64,000 nucleotides of DNA from Brachypodius melanocephalos. Lineage: Eukaryota > Chordata > Aves > Passeriformes > Pycnonotidae. Location of the stretch: positions 35,058,307 through 35,122,306 of the forward strand of contig VZSR01003807.1 of assembly GCA_013398615.1 (NCBI GenBank), given 5' to 3'. Of the stretch, positions 35,881 to 47,298 are shown in pieces (within the stretch, counting starts at the first letter, position 1; each line of letters opens with the position of its first letter). Below the pieces are notes generated by a model that did no database searches, was not told the origin of the DNA, and worked only from the letters and a program-made list of their open reading frames with translations. The translations under genes were made by a program, and so were the position numbers.

Positions 35881-38642
35881 ACTGGTGAGATCTCTAAGTA
35901 ATCTGAGCCTCACCTACCTTAGTTTGTAAGGAGAAACATCAGACACTGAAGATTGCATGGTGGAATATCGAAGGTAAACCTTGTGTCTGCATTGGCAGTG
36001 CAACAGGAGCAAGTGTTGAACAAAGTAGTTAATGCTAGAGAGTTGATAGGTATACTGTACATATTTAGGTGGACTTAATTTCATTTTACTCTATTTCATT
36101 TCCAGGGACTTATGTCTATTAGCAGACAGAAAGCATTTAGGTGCACCCATGAAGCACATCTTCTGGCTTAATTTCATCAGAAAGGAACCTGGGTTGTGAT
36201 CCCTGAGCTCATGCTAATTTATATGCGCAAAAACAAGCGGTAAGTAGGATTATCAGGAGACCTGAGTGAAAACTGCGGTTCTGATTAAAATTAAAATGCT
36301 AATATAGGCAACAATATAGCACTGAGTAAGATTATGTACTGCTTTTAGAATTAACTGTATTACATAGAGCACAGATTTAGCCTGAAGGTCTCTGCAATTG
36401 GTGTTGATTACTCTTACTACTGTTAGGCAGGCTGTGTATATCCACGTCTCACTATCCCTCCCTAGAAGCCAGTGTGAGTACTCTATAATCAGATAGGATT
36501 AGGAAAGTCACAACACACATTTTGGGCATATTTTCACTCTTTCATTCCTAATTCTGAAATGATAGCGAATACAACATTTTTGCTTTTATTTTACTCTGTC
36601 ATTTATTTTGGTCCAGTGACTGTTCCCTAATAAATGTTTATTTTAAAATGCAAACTTCTTTCAATGTTCTGGATTTTGTTTCTTTCAATAAATTAATTTG
36701 CTACTTTCCCCTCCAACAATCTGAATGCAGGAAAATGATTCGTTACAAAATTGAACTGTCCATTATATTGTCCATCTTCTGCTGAGATGACTGCGCACAC
36801 ATTTACCAAAGAGTAGCACACTTAAATATCAGCTAGCCTGCCTTATGAAAGGAGGGCTTTGTGAATTCTTTTGTTCCTAACTGCAGGTGCTTCTAGCTCT
36901 GAAAAGATCCTGTGATCTGATAGCTGTTTTTCACTTTCTGTGCTCATGGACAGCTTACATAATACAACAAAGGTGGAAGATTGTTGCCTTCCCCAGGGTT
37001 GCTTAAAGTTACAGTCCTGATCTCTTGACCTTTAATTTCAGCAAGTTTGATTGCCCAAGGAACCCTGGTGTGCATACTTGGAGCTAATATAGCATTTTGC
37101 TGTCCAGTTTGTTGTAAGTGCTCTAACATTGACATAGTTTTAGAAGAGCATTAGTTTCTGGGGATCTCCTGCACATCATGGAGTTAAGGAATAAAGAGCA
37201 ACTGACAGCGCAAAATAACCCCTAGACTCACCGTATGCCGTGGGCAACAAAATATTCTGTTATGGGTATTACAAATGTTGATGTGTCACAGAACAATGGT
37301 ACAAATGTCAGAGGCTGCTCATGTTATATTCCCCAGTAGGCACTGTGCAAAGATAAGACCCAGGCAAAGAGCAGTAGAGCTCAGAGAAGAGAGCTCAGAG
37401 AAGAGAGCTCAGAATAAATTATAAAAAATAAACTGCTTTTTCTATGTTTTCGTTTAGCAGATGAATAAAAGAACAGCAACAGTAACAAGCAACAAAATAA
37501 AGTTTGTCTCACAAAGACTTACTTGTTTTCCACTTTCTTTTTTCCCACATAAAAGAAATTAAAAATCTTCCAGTTGAAGGTTCAACAATGTATGATATTC
37601 AGTCTAAAATATTTATTTCCAACTTGAAGTTAAGAAATAGAAACACGAGGTTGAAAGCAATCCAGTTTAGATCACCTCATAATAAGGTTGTTAGTATGTT
37701 CTCTTGTAAATAGAGTTCAGTACCACAAGGAAAACGATGAGATGAATTAATATGTGCCTGGAATGACTTTTAAAGGATCACAATGATTTTTGGACTCCTG
37801 AACAAGAGAAGAAAAGTTTTACTTCTCTTACTTCTGAATCTCTGAACTGATGTCTTCACTTTGCTGAGAATCCAGAATGTAAAACATTTTTAAAATGCCA
37901 AACCACGTTTTAAAATATGTTTTTAAAAACATGTCACTATTTTTAATCTATTTTTAATCTATTTTTATTGCAGTTATTAGCTAGAGAAAAGATTAAACAA
38001 ATGAAACTGTTTTCAGTCAGGAATCATTAGGCTATGTTTCACTGTCTGCCCACTTGAAGGACTGGTGGTCCATCAAAAGATCAACAAAAACTGCCAGTGA
38101 TTTACAGCAACAGAAGGACAAACTAGTCTTGGTGAACAGCAGCACTGAACTCAGAGAAAATTGCTTTATATATTAGACAACTAGCAACAATTAAATACAA
38201 ATCTGAGTTTAATCCATAGCAACGATTGTAAAGCATTGTTATACTATGGTGTGGCAAAATGCAGTGGAACTACAAAGGGAAATACAATGGGATGTAAAGA
38301 AATAGTATAAATTTTGTAGCAAAGGCTACAATTTAAATTTTTTTAAGCAATTTGAACCAAAGAATGGTAACTAAAAACAACACGATTCACTTCAGGCCAA
38401 TCTTAATTCATGTTTTAAAGGACTTGTGCAGACACACGCACAAAGATATTGATATTAATGTTCAGCTGCCCTGTTGGGCATCCCTGTGTTGTGTGGTTCT
38501 CCATGTACAAACCTTGAGAATCTTCCAAGTCTGCAAGAGCAGTCTACAAGATAGTATCAGTTTGTCTAAATCATCCTGAAATAAATAGGCAAGGACACCA
38601 GCTCTTTTTTAATGCCTTTATTAAGATCAGCTCTTTTAGATC
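35881..38642. other. Non-coding sequence up to the second N gap
   Basis: No gene was recognised. A 14-bp tandem repeat lies at 37376-37413. Just before the gap, 'agctctttt' occurs twice (38600-38608 and 38629-38637), with a minus-strand AATAAA between them. Confidence 0.45.
37376..37413 (+). repeat. 14-bp tandem repeat, 2.7 copies
   Basis: The unit AGAGCTCAGAGAAG occurs twice in full and once in part (AGAGCTCAGA), with no mismatches. Confidence 0.9.
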
Positions 38643-38742
38643 NNNNNNNNNNNNNNNNNNNNNNNNNNNNNNNNNNNNNNNNNNNNNNNNNNNNNNNNNN
38701 NNNNNNNNNNNNNNNNNNNNNNNNNNNNNNNNNNNNNNNNNN
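38643..38742. other. Assembly gap (100 N placeholder)
   Basis: Exactly 100 N, the conventional length for a gap of unknown size. The true distance between the flanks is unknown. Confidence 0.99.
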
Positions 38743-40297
38743 CCATACCAATGGGCATGGGCTAAGCAGTACTTAACAATTTTATGGAGAAGGCACTGAA
38801 TTCAGGGATTTTTATTTCTTACAATCCCAGCTTACTTCTGAAGGGCTAATGAGCCTAGAGGCAGATTGTGCTTCTGCAAACCAAGTTTTATTTTACTGTG
38901 TAGTGGTTTGGCCACTTTATTCATAGGTACCGTGATTTAAAGCTCTCAACTATTCAAATGGTAACCATCTTTAACAGCAATTATTTTGGCAGCAACTTAC
39001 TAAGACCAAACAAAGGAAATTTTGGTGAGACTACACTACTTGTTTGCATCCCTCCTCTGCTCCTGGTGGATTTAGAACGATTCATGCATTCTGATAAAGT
39101 AAGAAGGTTGCAATTTGTGTTTTATTCTTAAACAGGTCTTCTGTAGATTTTATGCTACAGAAGAGCATCGTTTTTATGCTATTTTTTTCTTTTTTTACCC
39201 CTTTATTTTTATTTTTATTTTTCAATATATATTTTGGAATCAATAAATTAGGTGTTAATCCAAACTTCTATGTAAAAGTTAAGGTTTTAGCCCTCACGCT
39301 TATGAGGCAAAACTTGAAAACATGACTTGAGTACAATTGCAACAACTCAAAGCCAGGTGCAAAGGACAAAGCACAGCATTTATTACTATGTGTGAAAAAA
39401 ATCTAATTGGGTTATCTGTCTTATTTATATCTCAATGAGGGAACATGTCAAATAACTATCCACAAATACACACATAGCAGCGTGATTCATTTCTGCAGGT
39501 GTTCACTGAGTCCCTTGTGTTTCTCAAGCAGATCCACATTTGCAAAGTAAAGATCAACAAGTTTCTGAATGTTAATTTAATCAGATTATTCACTTTTGTC
39601 TTTCATGTCACATAAAATAAAAAATGGTTTGTGTTTGTTCTGAAGAAATGCTGTTTCTAAGAAGAGAAAAAAAGACCTGTAATGAAAAACTCCGGGAGTT
39701 GAGTTTGTGCTTTCACCAGTTTAATTTTTACTTATTTTGTACTTCCAATGGTCAGCAGAAACAGAATGACTTGTTCTGAAATGATAAAGCGGTCTGCATC
39801 TATTACTGCTCTCATTGCATTATTCTTTTTAATGTAGTATTAACACTTCAAATTTTATCCACAATACAGCTGCCATTACACTGGGATGCAAACTGCACAA
39901 AGTGGAAGAAAAATCAAGCTCCGTTGTGTAATTGGGAGTTCCCAACCAAATCCACACAGCACGCGTATAAACTGGGACTCCTGCTCAGACTTCAAAATCT
40001 TGCAGTAATATTAGTTTCCTCAATGAATACTGCCGAAAATGTCAGCTATCCCCATTCTGTTTTCAGTGAAAATCTAATTACCTAGTGTTCTTAATTGTGA
40101 ATTTCTAGCATACCCTTTGAATTCCATTTAAGTCCTGATGTCGGAAGAAATTTTTAGATTGCGTGCAGTGGAAAATAGCCAATATGCCAGCAGCATCTCC
40201 ATCCACAAATTTTATTTGTTGTAACCTAGGATAAAAGAATTTTCATCTTCTGCTGGATTATTCTCTTCTTATTTTCCAATTAATAAAAAATACAAAT

Positions 40298-40344
40298 TAA
40301 AAAAAAAAACAACAAAACAAAACAAAAAAGAACCACAAACAAGC
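40298..40344 (+). repeat. A-rich tract with AAAAC units
   Basis: A run of A followed by 'caacaaaacaaaacaaaaaag' and similar words; low complexity. Confidence 0.8.
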
Positions 40345-40685
40345 AAAACCCAGAAATTTATATTCCTATTGCAGCACCTGAACATATCCAAATGCTGTTG
40401 TCATTGTACAAGTATAGATATTTGGCAACTCTTTTCCCAGGGATCTTTAATCCTTTGTCAGGCATAAAACTTGTCATCTGATCATTGGTCACTTTAAGTC
40501 TTCTGAAGAATGACCATAACAATTTAAGATAAGTAAATATGTATTATGGAACTGAAGACAAGTAAGTGAGGGGCTTTTATATTTAATATCTTTGGTGAAG
40601 TTCAAAAGTGTTGTGCATTATGGGCTTTAAGAAAAATCCATAAAAGCTTCTCGGTATTGCCTCAAGAGAATGCTACAAAATTATT

Positions 40686-40723
40686 AAAAAAGAAAGAAAA
40701 AAAGAAAAAAGAAAAAAGAAAAT
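40686..40723 (+). repeat. (AAAAAAG)n A/G-rich tract
   Basis: Repeated A-run plus G units, purine only over about 38 bases. Confidence 0.85.
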
Positions 40724-40831
40724 AATGTTATCCAAACCCAAAGAGGTTTGATTTTGCTTAAAAAAAAGGAATAGCTTAAATCATAAACTGCAATATAATT
40801 TCAAAATCTGATTTTCAAAATTGTTCCTAGT

Positions 40832-40852
40832 TAAAAACAAACAAACAAACAA
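40832..40852 (+). repeat. (AAAC)n microsatellite
   Basis: About four to five AAAC copies in a row. Confidence 0.85.
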
Positions 40853-42652
40853 TCAAATATTTGTATACCTGACCTCTTTCTCTAGAAATTATTTCATTTA
40901 ATCAGTTGCTTTCGAGAGCACTACTTACCACTTATTTCAGTCACAGGAACCTGTCCCATTTGAGAGACAATATTAAATTTCACTCAGAAACCAGCACTTT
41001 TCAATGTGAATAAACATATCATGAATCTGATGACTGCTAGTAAGAAATTGTCTGAAAATGTAAGTGCTTCTGATTGATCCAATTGATCCATGACCCTTAA
41101 CTTTCATAAGAATTTGACATCCCTTTTCAACATCTCCATACAACTGTAAACCACTAAACAGAAAATTTATTTGATTTATCATTACACATTTTTAACCTTT
41201 ACTATTGATCACTGATATGAGAGATACCTCCCCATCCAGGTGAATAACGCAGAGATTATAAACCTGTCTGACAAAAGATGGTGCCTTGGGTTCAATCATC
41301 CAGTCATGAGATGTTTTCAGATCTTCTCAACAAAATTTTCACCTCAACCACTCTCAGTCCCTCACATTTCATTTCCTGAGCAGGAGGATGGGAACCAAAA
41401 TTAGTTCATATGCATCCCAGTGGAAAGTGTAGTATCCATTATTTTGATTACACTTGTATAATTTTAGGGATCTCTAATTAAACTCTAGAGCAGTGGGAGT
41501 TATTTCTGACCCCAAAAGTGGAAAAAAGCTTGTTAGTTCTTTTTCATTTGTCTTCCTGCCAGAATTACTTAAGTCCACTATAAAAATAACTATATCAAGC
41601 AATAGGAATTTTCCATATGTCTGGGGAAAATTGATACAATAGTATAAAGATCTCATTGTTCAGAAGATTTTAATTTCAATATGTAAATCTCACAATTCAT
41701 AATTATGAATGTTTACCTTTTACTCAACCGTTCACCATTTAGCTGATATTTGTGCAGACCAAATAATGGAGACATCAGACGTATCTTTTTCTGATATTTT
41801 TTAGTAAACTGTATATCAAAATCCTTTTTCTCCCTTCAACCATCACAATTTTCTTTTTCTGTTTCATTACCAATACAGCAGTCTCAAGATGTTTTAAATA
41901 CCTTTATATTCTCTAGATCTGTTAGCTATTTTTAATCCATATTGAGACACTCTATTGCTGGACCCTTTCAGATACACCTTTATCATATCAACTGATGACA
42001 ATAAAATGTTTCTTTTAAAAAGATCCTCATTGAAACAGTGAAAGTGCTGAGAAAAAACTTTTCTGTTTCAGTTTTGGCATCCCAGTATGCCTTCCATTTC
42101 TTCTAGTTTCCTTCCACTGTTATTTTAGATCACCTCTCTTGAATTTTAACTGAGCCTTACTGAGCGGAGTTTTCAAACCCTGAGCTAAGCTGTGCATTGT
42201 CTGACTGTAGTCTCCTGTTAATTTTACAGCAGGGTGAAGATGCTGAGGATGTGCCTTGCTGTAAATGAGAAGTACCAGGGTCCTCAAGAGAAGACAAAAT
42301 AACTAGAAAATATATTTGTCCCCTCAAGACCCTCTGTAGGTGGTCAGCTATTCCAGACTACCTTTGTTATCAGGTTTTTCTTGCTGGTATTATGATCTAG
42401 GGTACAGTGTTGCAAGACATGCTCAGTCTCTGCGAACATCTAGTAACAACCCACCAGGGTTATTGAATATAGATCTTCATGTCATAAGGGATCACTTTGG
42501 TCATATAGTTTGGCCTGACACATCTACAAATTGTCTTCTAGAAAGCTTATTAAATGCCCTGGACAACAGCATAACCTAATGTTGAAAAAAAAGAGTATGC
42601 AGCAAATTGCAGTAACTTCTGGTAATGTGAATTGTTGATTTTGGTTTGTAAA

Positions 42653-42673
42653 TTGTTGTTGTTGTTGTTGTTG
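42653..42673 (+). repeat. (GTT)n microsatellite
   Basis: Seven copies of the trinucleotide TTG/GTT. Minus-strand frames here read it as polyglutamine or polyasparagine, which is an artefact of the repeat. Confidence 0.9.
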
Positions 42674-45600
42674 ATATTTTTTTGGTCTTTCATGTTGTCC
42701 TCCCCTTGCATTGTTATTTGGCATTCTGTTCCCACCTTTGCTTCATTAAATCTTTAGCCAAGGCCATGGTTCTATTTAAATAAAAATCCCTTTCCATTTA
42801 CTTTGACATTTTTGAAATTAGAATCCAGACTCTGAAATGAAGGTCCTGTCTCATGTCCTTTTTCTTGATTCCTAGCTTGTCCTTTATTTAGCTGCAGGCT
42901 AGAACATGCTTGGAATTGCTTCACAGAGAAATTAGGGTTAGTAGAGTTCTGGCAAAACCTGACCACAGCTAGATTTCCATTTCACAGCTCTGCCTTTCAG
43001 GTACAACTTCATACATCACTGGTGTGATTTGTACATAGTGTAAGTAAGTGATATATAGACTCAATAAACAGCTTTGATACTCCAACATAAACCTTATTTG
43101 TACTTGACTAACAGGGCTAAAGTAGAGGATTTCTTTACCTTCAAATTATTTCTGGACCTACACTTCTGAAGAAAAACATGTATAAGTTTTAGTTCCAGGG
43201 ACTTTGCATACCACTTGTTTGTTCATACACTTTCTAACAATGCTTTTCAAATTATTTTCTTTTCTTTAAAATCTGTGAGTTGAGCCTAGGAAAAGATAAA
43301 ATAAATGTGAGTTATCAGAAGTATCAAGGAGCATGAAAAAAAAAAGAAGTTTCTATGTTCTTTAGATAGCTTACTCCATGAATAATAGATAGCAGATGTG
43401 AATTAATTTTGCCCATTCTATTGATTTGTGCAGCCTATTAGAAAAGCATGTGAATTAATTTAGAAATCTAAAGTAATCATTTACTGTTGACACTTAGCAG
43501 TTTTTATAAAGTATTCCCTTTTAATTTCCTCTTTACTATATTTTTTCTATTCACTCTGAATTCCTCCTTTTAGAACAAAGAATATTCACACAGGTATTTT
43601 AGTTGCATTAATGGACAAATTTGTTCAGTTACTCACTTAGGACTTGAGGAATACTGAATTCTACATGCTACCCTTCCCAGACGCAGACTGTCCATTTCCA
43701 TCCTGATGACTGATTGTTGGTGATTGAGTATTTCCACCCTATAATTACCAAATTTTTTTGTCACACACAGAGGTCATAACTATTAATCTATAATTAAGTT
43801 TTCTACATCTTCTTTTATTTTTGGTTCTTAGTTCTCTTCTTACTTCCTTTGTGAAGTGTAAAGTCCTGTGAGATACAGCCTATAGTAATTCTTTAAGGGC
43901 CAACAATAAGTAAAAGAAAACCACAGAAACCCCATGTAGAAGTTCTGACCTTCATATATTTTTTTCTTCCATTAACTTATGTGGAGATGATTTCTTCCTT
44001 AGTTTAGAGAGTTTTTAGTTTCAGTTCTGAAGAGATGATAAAAAATTTTAGATTAAAAGTTTCATAGGAAGTAAAAAAACGTTTAAATAAAGAGACGCCA
44101 TCATCAGAAGAAAGTAAAAAAACAGCAAAGGAAAAAAATCAAAACAGAAACCCCAAATACAAAGATAAAGGAGGTGAACTATGGAAAAGTAACACAACAA
44201 ATGTATTACTTTTGAGCATGCATTGATGAAAGCTGTATATTTTAAGATATCTATGAAATGCCATAACTCTTCCAGCTATCAAGACAGCAATGCTTTCTTA
44301 TTAAGATATTTGTTGAAGATGTCCTATTTTCTGAAGCTGCAAGAGCATGTGATCAGCCTGAGAGAGTTCCAGAAATTTTTGCAGGTTAAGTGAAGGGTAA
44401 GAAACAGAATGGTAGGACAACTTTTTTTCCTTTTATTTCTTTGTGGAGGATTTTGTATGTTTGTATATTTTTTGTTTCTGTAATTAATTTCTTTGCTTTA
44501 ATGCCCTTTGATCATCATAATACATACATAAATTACCTGTGATTCTTTCTGCTTATTTCATTGGGGCTTGGATTAATCCCATACTTCTAGGTTAGGTGAA
44601 ATAACTACTTAACTCCTGACACTAAGAAGATTTGAAATCCCTCATATGTGTAAGAAATTCAAGTGAAAAATTCCTTCAAATTCCTTCAAGTCTTTTTCTT
44701 TCTTACCTAAATTATAATGTAGACAAAGCCACATAACAGAAACTTCTCTACAGGCCCGTTCATGGAAATGGTCTCTTTCAGGCTAGGCTTTTCAGAAGAA
44801 ATTTAGGTGAATTATGGACCCAAATCCAAGAGAAATTGAAGTCCAGATCCAACTAATCTATTGTCACTTTCAGGCTTCTTTTCAAAGTCTTTTGCTTAAA
44901 ATTCCTCACTTACCTGTTTTATTCAAATTGAATTCTGCAGTCTTTACTCAGTGAAAGTCTCCATTACTTCTAAACTGTCAAGGCATCATGAAAAACATCT
45001 CAGTGATTCAATAACAGAAAAATCTGAGCATCTAATACTGTTCTCTCATCACTAAGGTCATTACATCAAAATCAAGGGGATAATAAAGAGAACGGAATGT
45101 TAACTATTTCTCCAACATAAAGGAGACATGTTTTTCAATATTTGAATTGTAATTGTATATTTTGAGAATGTGATATCAAGGCAAAATGTGTGGTGGGTTC
45201 CTAGACATTTTTGCACCTGGCTTCTTGGCACTATGACAGAAAGTGACAGGGCAAATCATAAAGCTCAAACGTGAGACCCATAAAGCAGAGAACCCAACAG
45301 GTTTTATATTATTCAGACTTCAACTTGAAAAATCTCTCCAGTTTTAGTGAAAACAATTTTCTCAGCTACTTTTGATCTTCAAAGACTGCTTAAGGGAATC
45401 ACGAGTCTTGCTTTGTCATGTTTGGTTTGAGTGTTACCTCTTCCATACATTCTTTACAGGATCACTCTAAAGTCATTCAAGATAACCTGTCTCTCTTCAG
45501 GCAGATTTTTTTTCCACTGCTACTTTCATCTAAGATCATGCAATGTTTATCTTTTATTTAGCACCTGTATTTTTTCTGCTGCAGAAACAATCACCTCATA

Positions 45601-47098
45601 TCTATGACTTGTGCTTTTTAATGAGTAATATAATTTGAAATTAAAAAAAAAATACAAGAAAAGTAGATCTGAAAAGTAAATAGTCTGTGTTCAGGCCTGC
45701 CTTTCCTTAATATTTTCTTTCCTTTAGAATAAAGTAATGCCCAACATGATCAAAATTTAGCCACAAAGTCTATCTTTATGAAGTCTGGCATCTTTATGTT
45801 TTGTTGTTTCCTTTCTTCATTCTCCCATATTCACTTCACATTAACCTGAGAAAATACCTTCAAAAAGAAAATTTTGCAATACTGTAATCTTGCAACTTCT
45901 CCTTATCTGACAGCACAGGAAATTCCATGAACATTGACGATAAATTGAAGGTAAGAATGTGGTTAATTCATGATGTGCAGAACAGGTTGGCTAAACAGAA
46001 GAGTTTATGCTAAGTTTTCATATCCACATTAGCTGCATTTCAAGGTTTAGGGTTGCTGGGCCTTTTTTAACCAAATACTCATTGATGGCGTTAAAGACAC
46101 ATGCCTTCTTTAAAAGTGAAACAGCTATTGCTCTTAGAGATCTCTCCAGAATACAAACCAGAAACATTCAGCATGTATGACAGAGAGATCAAACTCCCTT
46201 TCCTGTGATGACAGATGATCCAGGGAGATCCTGGCAAATGTGACAGCAGAACTGTGTCATGAATGCAAGGGGAAATGACCTGCACGCCAGATTCTGCTGC
46301 AGAGAGGTGAAGAAGCTCAGAAAGGTAGAGAAGCTGAGAGCATTGAGAAATGAGATGCAAAAGAATGTAGATGCCAACATTTATACTTTATTGCTATCAT
46401 TTTCCAACACAAGAAGATTAAAGAGTTTTTTTATAATGTGCTTCTCCTGATTCCAGTTCACCATCACTACTTTCAGAATTTACCTCAAGTGGCTAAAAGT
46501 CTGCAAATCCATCTGAAATGCTAAAGCAGAGGATATCACCACTTGAAAAGAAAAAAAAATAAGGATGTGAACCAGGGGAGTGGGGGTGTGGCATGTGTGC
46601 ATGTCTCTGTGCATATCCAGTGAATGTAATGCCCTTAAAAATGAGAAATAGGAGAATGCTCTTAATATATAATAATGTGAGATATGTGTTTTATGTATAC
46701 ATGGCAGTATAACCTGACAAATTTAATGACAGATTGTGAGAAAGTGAAAAAAGTCAAGCAAAAGATTTAGGGGCAAAAAGGATTGTAGGGGAACATAAGA
46801 AAGTACATTCTCCACATACCCTCAGCACTTCTGGATGTGTAAAATGCAAAATGTACAATTGAACAAAAGCTTAAATCAGAAGATTTGATGTAGATTGAAG
46901 TAGACCAGCTTTCATTAGGTGAAATTCCCTGTTTTAAAAAGGAGGTTTATTGCAGATGAGCAGATCAAAGGTTAATATTACTCTGTAAATATCTGTGTCT
47001 GTTAGTCCCTTTTGAGTCCACTTTTGCTGTACTGAGATTGGTGCCTTGGAGTGGCTACCTAGAACAGAGACTAGACAGAGCTAGAGAATAAAGTGATA

Positions 47099-47104
47099 TT
47101 TATT
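47099..47104 (-). terminator. Poly(A) signal of the second solo LTR
   Basis: Minus-strand AATAAA near the LTR 3' end. A plus-strand AATAAA at 47087-47092 overlaps this area, but the opposite orientation would put the signal ahead of the TATA box. Confidence 0.45.
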
Positions 47105-47291
47105 AAAGTCCTTCAATAGATACACCTTGGGCAGTGCAAAAACCTCTCAGGGGCTACACCCAAGATGGATGATAGTCATGAGTTTTTCAGACAGATACAA
47201 TTTTGGTCTATTTGCATATGAGAGGTTCATTGTAGCTTCAGGTAACGAAGTCATATTCCCCTGTTTGCTTTCTCCTCCCCAATTCACTTTT

Positions 47292-47298
47292 GTTTATA
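47292..47298 (-). promoter_or_regulatory. TATA box of the second solo LTR
   Basis: TATAAAC on the minus strand lies about 170 bases into the LTR. Its position suits a U3 promoter; activity is unknown. Confidence 0.45.

Larger units (their letters stand above)
38743..47034. other. AT-rich non-coding sequence with A/C-rich tracts
   Basis: About 8.3 kb without a recognised gene. It contains an (ATTTTT)n patch near 39202-39222, A/C-rich and A/G-rich tracts at 40298-40344 and 40686-40723, an AAAC array at 40832-40852, and a GTT array at 42653-42673. The part at 39640-40110 looks compositionally even and retains several CpG sites, and is a candidate conserved non-coding element. Confidence 0.42.

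Noticed and set aside
42524..42735. Minus-strand frames with Gln or Asn runs
   Set aside because: They translate the GTT microsatellite at 42653-42673.
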